From assembly GCA_022508865.1 (NCBI GenBank), contig JAFLUK010000080.1, positions 1 through 6,757 of the forward strand: 6,757 nucleotides of DNA, read 5' to 3'. Shown here piece after piece: positions 1 to 5,539 of the stretch. Below the pieces are notes generated by a model. That model worked only from the letters and a program-made list of their open reading frames with translations, ran no database searches and was not told where the DNA came from. The translations under genes and the position numbers were made by a program. The stretch's first letter is position 1, and every line of letters begins with the position of its first letter. Source of the stretch: Oscillospiraceae bacterium (GTDB lineage: Bacteria; Bacillota; Clostridia; Oscillospirales; Acutalibacteraceae).

Positions 1-2
1 AA

Positions 3-62
3 AAAGGCTCGGCTGCACAAAGATACGCAAAAAGAAACGGCTTTAAGTTTATAGCAATTTAA
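3..62 (+). CDS. Possible 3' end of a convergent plus-strand gene
   Basis: A plus-strand frame is open from the left edge to a TAA at 60-62 and ends in residues like YAKRNGFKFIAI. This stop lies nine bases before a strong rho-independent hairpin whose T run favours plus-strand transcription, which is why a convergent gene is suspected. The other two plus frames also reach the edge without a stop (stops at 44-46 and 52-54), so the frame is not proven. Nineteen residues are too few to name a family. The reading depends on the terminator more than on the peptide. Confidence 0.3.
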   Translation, partial: KGSAAQRYAKRNGFKFIAI

Positions 63-70
63 TCATTAAT

Positions 71-112
71 AAAACAGGAGCAGAACACATATGTGAACTG
101 CTCCTGTTTTTT
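71..112. terminator. Bidirectional rho-independent terminator after bioY
   Basis: A 13-base perfect inverted repeat (AAAACAGGAGCAG at 71-83, its complement at 98-110) encloses a small inner palindrome, CACATATGTG at 86-95. On the plus strand the stem is followed by six Ts (107-112). On the minus strand it is followed by TTTTATTAATGATT, a weaker U tract. It can therefore end bioY mRNA from the right and a convergent transcript from the left. The bases between it and the bioY stop (113-164) are A/T-rich and hold no gene that I can see. Confidence 0.85.
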
Positions 113-164
113 ATTACTGATTTTCAATTACAATTTTGGGGTAAATAATCTTTTAAATAAGTCT

Positions 165-719
165 TTAGATTAGCTTTGCTTTTTTCAGGGCAACTTTCAG
201 CATTGGTCCCATTACACCTGCAACCACGCATTTGCCGAAATCAAAGGGAATAAAGGGTATTACACAGGCAGAAATTGCGGCAGTAAGGTTTGTATTCATT
301 ACCACCATAAACTGGAGTGTTCCAAAGAAGTAACAAGTGGCTATACCCGCCATACAGAAAAATATTGTTGCAATAATTTCCAATACTTTATTTTTAATTG
401 GGATTTTTGTAAGGAAACCCACAACCACAACTACCAAAAGATATGACCAAGCATAGCCCCCTGTGGGCCCTACAAAGGCAGAAAAGCCCACCTGACCTCC
501 TGTGAACACCGGGAAAAAAAGCCCTATCAAAAAGAATACCAAAACAGAAATTGCACCCTTGAGGGGACCAAGCACTACCCCTGTAAATATTATGGCAAAA
601 AGTCCCAGAGAAATCGGCACAGGACCGATTGGAATTGCTATGGGCGACAGCACACAGCAGATTGCCGCAAAAAGGGCGCACACCAGCATATTGTAATTTC
701 TACTCTTTCTTTTTTCCAT
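165..719 (-). CDS. bioY: BioY family biotin transporter (ECF S component)
   Basis: This 184-residue membrane protein is the substrate-binding S component for biotin. In Firmicutes such proteins usually work with a shared energy-coupling EcfA/EcfA'/EcfT module, which is not encoded here. The sequence is almost wholly hydrophobic, with about six membrane segments. It carries the family signature GPTGGY (residues 84-89, preceded by FTGG at 72-75) and the late PFIPFDFGK motif (155-163), whose Asp160 and Lys163 correspond to conserved BioY positions. The start is ATG 719, six bases after AGAGGTG. An in-frame GTG at 728 would add three residues but is itself part of that Shine-Dalgarno, so it is rejected. 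Length is normal for the family. A dedicated promoter with a BirA-like operator lies just upstream, which independently supports the biotin assignment. The alternative, a different ECF S component, is unlikely. Confidence 0.95.
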   Translation of the reverse strand: MEKRKSRNYNMLVCALFAAICCVLSPIAIPIGPVPISLGLFAIIFTGVVLGPLKGAISVLVFFLIGLFFPVFTGGQVGFSAFVGPTGGYAWSYLLVVVVVGFLTKIPIKNKVLEIIATIFFCMAGIATCYFFGTLQFMVVMNTNLTAAISACVIPFIPFDFGKCVVAGVMGPMLKVALKKAKLI

Positions 720-752
720 AAAAAACACCTCTTGTATCTTTTTACAAGAGGT
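720..752 (-). terminator. Terminator-like hairpin between the bioY promoter and start codon
   Basis: On the minus strand, ACCTCTTGTA (752-743) and TACAAGAGGT (736-727) form a perfect 10-base stem with a 6-base loop. It is followed by G and six Ts (726-720) directly before the bioY ATG. This is the layout of an intrinsic terminator, and it could end transcription coming from mnmA. The stem also hides the bioY ribosome site. The bioY promoter would start RNA near 745, inside the 5' arm, so its own transcripts could not form the stem. Only four of ten pairs are G-C, so efficiency is uncertain. Confidence 0.6.
726..732 (-). promoter_or_regulatory. Ribosome-binding site of bioY
   Basis: AGAGGTG on the minus strand ends six bases before ATG 719, which is ideal spacing. 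It fixes the start codon. The same bases form the 3' arm of the hairpin at 727-752, so they would be paired in any transcript that carries the whole hairpin. Confidence 0.85.
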
Positions 753-781
753 ATTATATATTATTCTGTCACAATTGTCAA
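753..781 (-). promoter_or_regulatory. Sigma-A type promoter of bioY
   Basis: The minus strand has a consensus -35 box TTGACA (781-776), a 17-base spacer and a consensus -10 box TATAAT (758-753). Transcription should start around 745-746, giving a leader of about 26 bases. The -35 box lies inside one half of the BirA-like operator at 773-809. Confidence 0.9.
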
Positions 782-809
782 CTTTAATTTATCATATAGG
801 TTAACAATT
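773..809 (-). promoter_or_regulatory. BirA-like biotin operator overlapping the bioY promoter
   Basis: Reading the minus strand, AATTGTTAACC (809-799), a 15-base spacer (798-784) and AGTTGACAATT (783-773) match the known Firmicutes biotin repressor site, TTGTTAACC, about 15 bases, GGTTAACAA. The distal half is perfect and the promoter-proximal half has two mismatches in the nine core bases. The symmetry extends into AATT on both outer flanks. The proximal half contains the -35 box, so bound BirA with biotinyl-AMP should block RNA polymerase and shut down biotin uptake when biotin is plentiful. The role is inferred from established BirA biology; the spacing and match are seen directly. Confidence 0.85.
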
Positions 810-816
810 GTTAACC
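799..816. repeat. Perfect 18-base palindrome abutting the mnmA stop codon
   Basis: GGTTAACAATTGTTAACC is a perfect palindrome and joins the mnmA TAA (819-817) without a gap. One half is the distal half-site of the BirA-like operator. The other half is an extra copy of the same 9-base element facing the opposite way. No partner half-site lies 15 bases beyond it on the mnmA side, so it does not make a second complete operator. Confidence 0.75.
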
Positions 817-1881
817 TTACAAAATAGTTCCGCCGCCAAGTACAATGTCCCTGTCATAGAGCACCACTGCCTGTCCTTTGCAAACAGCTCTTTGCCCCTC
901 ATCAAAGGTAACCTTTACCTTACCATCAGACAGCACCTCTGCTGTTGCAGGCTGTTCCTTTTGGTTATACCTGATTCTTGCCTTGCACCTGATTGGCTGA
1001 TTTGGCTCCTCAATTGACACCCAGTTAAAATCGTTGGCAACAAGCTCCTTTGAAAAAAGCTCATCATTAAGACAGAGCACTACCTTGTTTTCCTTTAAAT
1101 TCTTTTCCTTTACATACATCGGGCATGGAAGGGCAAGTCCAAGCCCCTTACGCTGACCGATTGTATAGCGGATTATACCCTTGTGTTTACCCAGCACATT
1201 TCCGTTGGTATCCACAAACTCACCCTCGGGATAAGTTTTGCCTGTGTGCTCCTCTATAAACTCCGCATATTTTCCGTTTGGAACAAAGCAGATATCCTGA
1301 CTGTCACGCTTATCAGCGTTAATAAAGCCGTTTTCCTCGGCTATTTTGCGAACTTCGGTTTTATTCATCTCCCCCAGTGGGAAACGCACGTGCTTAAGCT
1401 GCTCTTGTGTCAGATTATAAAGAACATAACTCTGGTCTTTTGTTAAGTCCACTGCCTTTTTAAGAATGTATCGGTCACCCTGCTTTTCTATTCTTGCATA
1501 GTGTCCCGTAACCACATAGTCATATTGCAATTCAAACATACGGTGCATCAGTTTTTCAAATTTAAGATATCTGTTGCAGCGTATGCATGGATTAGGAGTA
1601 CCACCGTTTTCATATGTAGATACAAAATCATCTATTATTTTATTTTTAAAATCCGCCTTAAAGTTGAAAACATAATACAATGCTCCCAAGCTGTAGCATA
1701 CACTTCTGGCATCTTCAATATCAGAGAGTGAGCAGCAGGTTTTTTCCGTATCCATTCCAATATCTTCATTGTCATAGAGCTTCATAGTCACGCCAATGAT
1801 ATGATAGCCCTTTTCTTTCATAATAAAAGCTGCGACGCTTGAGTCAACGCCGCCGCTCATTGCTATTATCGCTTTTTTCAT
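817..1881 (-). CDS. mnmA: tRNA-specific 2-thiouridylase MnmA
   Basis: This cytoplasmic enzyme uses ATP to activate the wobble uridine 34 of Lys, Glu and Gln tRNAs and then inserts sulfur received from a cysteine desulfurase relay. The 354-residue product is full length for the family. Visible motifs are the PP-loop SGGVDSS (9-15), GGTPNPCIRCN (93-103) with the nucleophile Cys99, TGHYAR (125-130), KDQSY (148-152), DSQDICF (193-199) with the second catalytic Cys198, and YTIGQRKGLG (239-248). The C-terminal beta domain follows. The ATG overlaps the nadA stop as ATGA, and the upstream ribosome site is weak, so translation is probably coupled to nadA. No cysteine desulfurase gene lies next to it, so the sulfur donor must be encoded elsewhere. 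Confidence 0.97.
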   Translation of the reverse strand: MKKAIIAMSGGVDSSVAAFIMKEKGYHIIGVTMKLYDNEDIGMDTEKTCCSLSDIEDARSVCYSLGALYYVFNFKADFKNKIIDDFVSTYENGGTPNPCIRCNRYLKFEKLMHRMFELQYDYVVTGHYARIEKQGDRYILKKAVDLTKDQSYVLYNLTQEQLKHVRFPLGEMNKTEVRKIAEENGFINADKRDSQDICFVPNGKYAEFIEEHTGKTYPEGEFVDTNGNVLGKHKGIIRYTIGQRKGLGLALPCPMYVKEKNLKENKVVLCLNDELFSKELVANDFNWVSIEEPNQPIRCKARIRYNQKEQPATAEVLSDGKVKVTFDEGQRAVCKGQAVVLYDRDIVLGGGTIL

Positions 1882-2792
1882 TTTCCCAGCCTTATCATTT
1901 CGTCAATACAATGTTTTGCCTTAATTCGTTCTTCTTCATCCATATGAATTTCTTCGCCGAATTCTCCCTTAAGACAGTTGTACACATCCATAAGGGTGGT
2001 ACTCTTCATATTGGAGCAAATCAAGTCCTTTGACATCGGGTAGAATTTTTTGTCGGGGCAGGCATATTGCAGTTCCTCGGCAATGGAAATTTCTGTACCG
2101 ATAATAAATTCCTTGTCAGCGCTCTCCTTGGCAAAGTTCATAATACCAGAAGTAGAACCTATATAGTCTGCGTGTTTTACTACATCAGGTTGACATTCAG
2201 GATGAACAAGCACCTTTGCGTCAGGGTGAGCCTCCATAGCTTCCAGAAGCTTATTTTCAGAAATTTTTGCATGAGTAGGACAACCGCCGTTGAGGAGTTT
2301 AAACTCCTTTTCGGGTACCTGCTGTGCAACATATGAACCAAGGTTACAGTCGGGAATAAAGAGAATTTTGTCTGCCTCAATTTTCTTGCAGATTTCAACT
2401 GCAGAGGATGAAGTAACACAGACATCACAGATTGTTTTCAACGATGCAGTGGTATTAATATAAGCAACCACCGCATAGTCAGGATATTGCTCCTTGACTA
2501 CAGAAATTACATCCCTATCCATCTGCTCTGCCATTGGGCAACCTGCAATAGGATTTGCAAGATAAACAGTTTTTTCCGGAGCAAGGATTTTTACGGTTTC
2601 TGCCATAAAACGCACACCGCACATTATTACATTCTTCTGTGGAACATCCTTGGATTTTACCGCCAGAGCGTAACTGTCTCCGGTAAAGTCGGCAATCTCC
2701 TTAATTTCCTGCGCCATATAGGAGTGTGCAAGAATACACACATCATTTTCTTTTTTCAGCTTTAAAATCTCATTTTGAATATCTTTAATCAT
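1878..2792 (-). CDS. nadA: Quinolinate synthase NadA
   Basis: NadA condenses iminoaspartate with dihydroxyacetone phosphate to quinolinate in NAD biosynthesis, using a [4Fe-4S] cluster. The 304-residue protein is the short form known from organisms such as Thermotoga. Three cysteines at family spacing are the likely cluster ligands: Cys85 in AGCPMAEQ, Cys171 in GGCPTHAKI and Cys259 in KDLICSNMK. Other signatures are AHSY (22-25), HPEC (197-200), GSTSG (212-216) and GTE (232-234). The start ATG follows TAGGGT by a slightly long but usable spacing. The gene begins 37 bases after the argF stop with no visible terminator, so it is probably cotranscribed with the arg genes. Neither nadB nor nadC, its common partners, is in the window. 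It overlaps mnmA by four bases. Confidence 0.97.
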   Translation of the reverse strand: MIKDIQNEILKLKKENDVCILAHSYMAQEIKEIADFTGDSYALAVKSKDVPQKNVIMCGVRFMAETVKILAPEKTVYLANPIAGCPMAEQMDRDVISVVKEQYPDYAVVAYINTTASLKTICDVCVTSSSAVEICKKIEADKILFIPDCNLGSYVAQQVPEKEFKLLNGGCPTHAKISENKLLEAMEAHPDAKVLVHPECQPDVVKHADYIGSTSGIMNFAKESADKEFIIGTEISIAEELQYACPDKKFYPMSKDLICSNMKSTTLMDVYNCLKGEFGEEIHMDEEERIKAKHCIDEMIRLGK

Positions 2793-2829
2793 ACTTTTGT
2801 ACCCTACTATTTTGGTGTGTTTGTATTTT

Positions 2830-3774
2830 TTATTCTGTCTTTGACTCCGGCTGTGTGTCTGCCATAAGTCTTACTAAAACAGCCTTTTGAGCATGAAGGC
2901 GGTTTTCTGCCTCCTCAAAAATTTCATCAGCATGGGCTTCCAATACATCTGCTGTAATTTCTTCCCCTCTGTGGGCAGGCAGACAGTGGAGCACCATACA
3001 ATCCTTGTTTGTTTTGCTCATAAGTTCTGCGTTAACCTGAATACCTGCAAAAGCCTTTTCTCTTACTGCCTTCTCTTCTTCCTGACCCATAGATGCCCAA
3101 ACATCTGTATATACAACATCTGCACTTTCTGCGGCCTCAAGCGGGTCTGTTGTCATATGGAACATACCCTCGTATTCTGCGGCAAAGTCAAGGATATTCT
3201 GCGGCGGCTCATAGCCCTTCGGGCAGGCAATAGACACCTTCATACCACACTTCAGGCATCCTACAATTATGGAATTTGCCATATTGTTGCCGTCGCCGAT
3301 AAATGCCATTTTAAGCCCTGCCAGCTTGCCCTTGAATTCACGGATTGTCATAAGGTCAGCAAGCACCTGACAAGGGTGGCAATAGTCTGTAAGACCGTTT
3401 ATAACAGGGATTGAGCCGTACTCTGCAAGAGCTTCTACCTCTGATTGTTCAAAAGTTCTTATCATAATTCCGTCCAACATTCTGGAGAGAACTCTTGCTG
3501 TATCTTCAACAGGCTCGCCTCTGCCAATCTGCAAATCATTGGAAGAAAGGAACAGCGGATGACCCCCAAGCTGATACATACCTGTTTCAAAGGACACCCT
3601 TGTTCTTGTTGATGATTTTTCAAAAATCATACCAAGGGTCTTGCCCTTCAGGTGATGATGCTCAATACCATGCTTTTGCTCATATTTAAGTTGGTCGGCA
3701 AGGTTCAGAATATCTTTAATTTCCTCTGTAGATAAACTTTCAAGTGTTAATAAATGTTTCATATTAATTTCCAT
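2830..3774 (-). CDS. argF: Ornithine carbamoyltransferase
   Basis: This cytoplasmic enzyme makes citrulline from ornithine and carbamoyl phosphate. The 314-residue product has the carbamoyl phosphate motif STRTR (55-59), MIRTF (104-108), HPCQ (133-136), DVWASMG (224-230), which belongs to the ornithine-binding SMG loop, and HCLPAHRG (263-270) with the catalytic cysteine. These distinguish it from aspartate carbamoyltransferase. The start is not certain. ATG 3774 is chosen because GGCGGA lies at suitable spacing; ATG 3762 (MKHLLTLE) also fits family N-termini. A GTG at 3789 would add five residues but lies in an inverted-repeat arm. The setting after argD favours the biosynthetic role over the catabolic arcB role, though sequence alone does not separate them. 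A possible translational switch lies directly upstream. Confidence 0.96.
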   Translation of the reverse strand: MEINMKHLLTLESLSTEEIKDILNLADQLKYEQKHGIEHHHLKGKTLGMIFEKSSTRTRVSFETGMYQLGGHPLFLSSNDLQIGRGEPVEDTARVLSRMLDGIMIRTFEQSEVEALAEYGSIPVINGLTDYCHPCQVLADLMTIREFKGKLAGLKMAFIGDGNNMANSIIVGCLKCGMKVSIACPKGYEPPQNILDFAAEYEGMFHMTTDPLEAAESADVVYTDVWASMGQEEEKAVREKAFAGIQVNAELMSKTNKDCMVLHCLPAHRGEEITADVLEAHADEIFEEAENRLHAQKAVLVRLMADTQPESKTE

Positions 3775-3775
3775 A

Positions 3776-3836
3776 GCCTTTCCGCCCACAATAGATATTA
3801 AAAAATTTTCACAACCTTACCGTGGGCGGATAAGGC
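3776..3836 (-). promoter_or_regulatory. Long inverted repeat covering the argF ribosome-binding region
   Basis: On the minus strand GCCTTATCCGCCCAC (3836-3822) pairs with GTGGGCGGAAAGGC (3789-3776), giving 14 base pairs with one bulged A and a loop of about 32 bases. The 3' arm ends one base before ATG 3774 and contains the only Shine-Dalgarno-like bases for that start. Folded RNA should therefore block argF translation. No U tract follows, so it is not a terminator. It matches no riboswitch class I can recognise. Confidence 0.55.
3815..3835 (-). promoter_or_regulatory. Competing local hairpin in the argF leader
   Basis: The 5' arm of the longer inverted repeat can instead fold locally. On the minus strand CCTTA pairs with TAAGG and the inner CCG with CGG, around the four-base loop CCCA and with one bulged T. 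This uses the same bases that would otherwise cover the argF ribosome site, so the two folds exclude each other. It is shorter but would form first during transcription. Confidence 0.45.
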
Positions 3837-3851
3837 GTGTATGATAATTTC

Positions 3852-3875
3852 ATTAGTGTGATTTTTTACACTAAT
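3852..3875. repeat. Inverted repeat spanning the argD stop codon
   Basis: ATTAGTGT (3852-3859) and ACACTAAT (3868-3875) form a perfect 8-base repeat around an 8-base spacer, and the argD stop (3868-3866) lies within it. No T run follows on either strand, so it is not a convincing terminator. It could be an RNA hairpin that affects processing or stability between argD and argF, or chance in A/T-rich DNA. Confidence 0.5.
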
Positions 3876-5044
3876 TCCTCCATAACTTTCTTTAGGATAG
3901 AAAGTGCTTTGTCAACTTCTTCATAGGTAATGTTAAGAGGCGGCAACATTCTCAGGAGTGTTTTTGCAGTGATAATAAGCAGACCGTTTTCTGTACATTT
4001 TTTTGCAATATCACCTGCAACACCCTCAACCTCAATACCAATCATAAGACCCATCTGACGAACAGACTTTACACCCTTGATTTTAAGAACATTTTCTTTT
4101 ATGTATTCGCCCTTTTTATTTACTTCATCAAGGAATTTTTCATCATTTATGGTGTCCATTATATAGTTTGCGCCTGCGCAAACCACGGGATTACTGCCAA
4201 AGGTAGTGCCGTGAGTAGAAGGTCCCATTACATCTTTTAGACTGTCGCAAACCATACAAACACCGATTGGGAGTCCGCCCCCAAGACCCTTTGCAGAGGT
4301 TATAATGTGGGGACTGATACCGCTGTGCATATAGCCGTAGAGCTTGCCTGTTCTGCCTGCTCCTGTCTGCACCTCATCAATAATAAGGAGAATATCTTTT
4401 TCCTTACAAATTTTTTCAACTTGTTTAAGGTAATCGGTGTCAAGAATATTTACACCGCCCTCGCCCTGAACAACCTCCAGCATAACACCGCAGGTTTTTT
4501 CTGTAATTTTACTTTTAAGGCCCTCTATATCATTAGCCGCAGCGTAGTCAAAACCCTCTGTAAACGGAAAAAAGTAGTTATGAAAAACCTCCTGCCCTGT
4601 TGCAGAAAGGGTTGCAATTGTTCTTCCGTGGAAGCTGTTTTCCAGCGTTACAATGCGGTCACGGCCTTTGCCGTATTTGTCAAAGGAATATTTTCTTGCC
4701 ACCTTAATGGCACATTCATTGGCCTCTGCCCCACTGTTGCCAAAGAAAACCTTTGACATACCCGTTGCCTTTGTCAGCTTTTCTGCAAGCATAGAGGCAA
4801 CAGGGCTGTAATAGTAGTTACTGATGTGCTGAATACTGTTAAGCTGGTTGCTGACAGCCTTTGTCCAGCCGGGGTCACAGTAGCCAAGGCTGTTTACACC
4901 AATGCCCGAGGAAACATCTATATATTCCTTTCCCTCCTCATCATAGGCATACACACCCTTGCCTTTTGTAAGACAAACATCATACCTGCCGTAGGTGTGC
5001 ATTATATTTTCTTTATCCATCTGTTTTATTTTTGCGTTATCCAT
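3866..5044 (-). CDS. argD: Acetylornithine aminotransferase
   Basis: This PLP enzyme transfers the amino group of glutamate to N-acetylglutamate semialdehyde, giving N-acetylornithine. The 392-residue product is full length for a class III aminotransferase. Key residues seen are NSGAEAN (103-109, PLP phosphate), SFHGRT (137-142), Asp223 in IIDEVQTGAGRTG, which holds the pyridine nitrogen, and Lys252 in TSAKGLGGG, the Schiff-base lysine. Ornithine and GABA aminotransferases share this fold; the position between argB and argF decides for ArgD. The start ATG 5044 has only a poor Shine-Dalgarno, with a GGA 11 bases upstream. ATG at codon 9 has none better, so the longer form is kept. The gene starts 44 bases after the GNAT stop. 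Confidence 0.96.
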   Translation of the reverse strand: MDNAKIKQMDKENIMHTYGRYDVCLTKGKGVYAYDEEGKEYIDVSSGIGVNSLGYCDPGWTKAVSNQLNSIQHISNYYYSPVASMLAEKLTKATGMSKVFFGNSGAEANECAIKVARKYSFDKYGKGRDRIVTLENSFHGRTIATLSATGQEVFHNYFFPFTEGFDYAAANDIEGLKSKITEKTCGVMLEVVQGEGGVNILDTDYLKQVEKICKEKDILLIIDEVQTGAGRTGKLYGYMHSGISPHIITSAKGLGGGLPIGVCMVCDSLKDVMGPSTHGTTFGSNPVVCAGANYIMDTINDEKFLDEVNKKGEYIKENVLKIKGVKSVRQMGLMIGIEVEGVAGDIAKKCTENGLLIITAKTLLRMLPPLNITYEEVDKALSILKKVMEELV

Positions 5045-5088
5045 TATATATCAAATCCATTTTTATTTTTATCATATTATAATTTCTG

Positions 5089-5508
5089 TCAATCAAAGGA
5101 AAATACGTCTATATCCTCTCGTTTTTTGAAGCCCATAGCCTTCCAGAAGGGCTGACCCAACTGATTATTTTTATAACAGAAAATGTGAGTTTTTGCAATA
5201 CCCGCAGCCTTAATTCTTTTGTCGGCCTCTGCCGCAAGACTTCTGCCAATGCCCTTACGTCTGTAGAGAGGACTTACCGCCATATGGTGAATAAAGCCAC
5301 GTCTGCCGTCGTGACCTGCAAGGACAGTGGCTATAATTTTGCCCTCAACAACACCAACAAGAGACATACCCCTGTTATGGCACAGGTACTTTTCTATATT
5401 TTCCCTGCTGTCAGCCTCTGACAAGGCACGCTTTGTGGTAATTTGCCACAGCGCAAAAACCTCATCATAATCTTCTATTGTCATTTCTCGTATTAAAAAA
5501 TTTTCCAT
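5089..5508 (-). CDS. GNAT family N-acetyltransferase in the arginine cluster
   Basis: The 139-residue product is a single-domain GNAT protein that should use acetyl-CoA; the acceptor is unknown. The pyrophosphate-binding loop is RRKGIG (83-88), after the strand HHMAVSPLY, and the C-terminal half has FWKAMGF (121-127), typical of the fold. The N-terminal part (IREMTIEDYDEVFALW) and the AGHDGRRGF stretch (64-72) recall the small YpeA-type acetyltransferases. The start at 5508 is set by AAAGGA five bases upstream; extending to 5583 would run 44 bases into argB and has no such support. It begins 31 bases after argB and ends 44 before argD, on the same strand, so it is very likely part of the arg operon. 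It could acetylate an arginine-pathway metabolite or be a RimI-like protein acetyltransferase; neither is shown. Confidence 0.9.
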   Translation of the reverse strand: MENFLIREMTIEDYDEVFALWQITTKRALSEADSRENIEKYLCHNRGMSLVGVVEGKIIATVLAGHDGRRGFIHHMAVSPLYRRKGIGRSLAAEADKRIKAAGIAKTHIFCYKNNQLGQPFWKAMGFKKREDIDVFSFD

Positions 5509-5513
5509 ATATA

Positions 5514-5519
5514 TCCTTT
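5514..5519 (-). promoter_or_regulatory. Ribosome-binding site of the GNAT gene
   Basis: AAAGGA on the minus strand is five bases from ATG 5508. It is better placed than anything seen in front of argB or argD, and it decides the start against the longer frame that overlaps argB. The GNAT gene therefore appears to be translated independently. Confidence 0.8.
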
Positions 5520-5539
5520 GTGTGTTTGATGCACAAAAA

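Noticed and set aside
720..728. GTG start at 728 for bioY, giving three more residues
   Set aside because: The GTG is part of AGAGGTG, which sits six bases before ATG 719 as a Shine-Dalgarno. No ribosome site supports the longer form.
2887..3414. Long plus-strand open frames opposite argF, argD, argB and mnmA
   Set aside because: They are antisense to confidently identified enzymes, show no family motifs or ribosome sites, and look like artefacts of coding composition on the other strand.
3790..3865. ArgR (ARG box) site in the argD-argF gap
   Set aside because: The A/T-rich stretch TGAAAATTTTTTAATA recalls an ARG box but is not symmetric enough, and the expected operator position is upstream of argC, outside the window.
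5037..5060. Seven-codon upstream frame (MDLIYNG) overlapping the argD start
   Set aside because: It has no ribosome site and contains no arginine codons, so it is not credible as an attenuator peptide; it fits chance in A/T-rich DNA.
5071..5092. TTGACA plus TATAAT-like boxes before argD
   Set aside because: On the minus strand TTGACA (5092-5087) is only 5 bases from TATAAT and 10 from TATGAT, not near 17, so no sigma-A promoter is supported.
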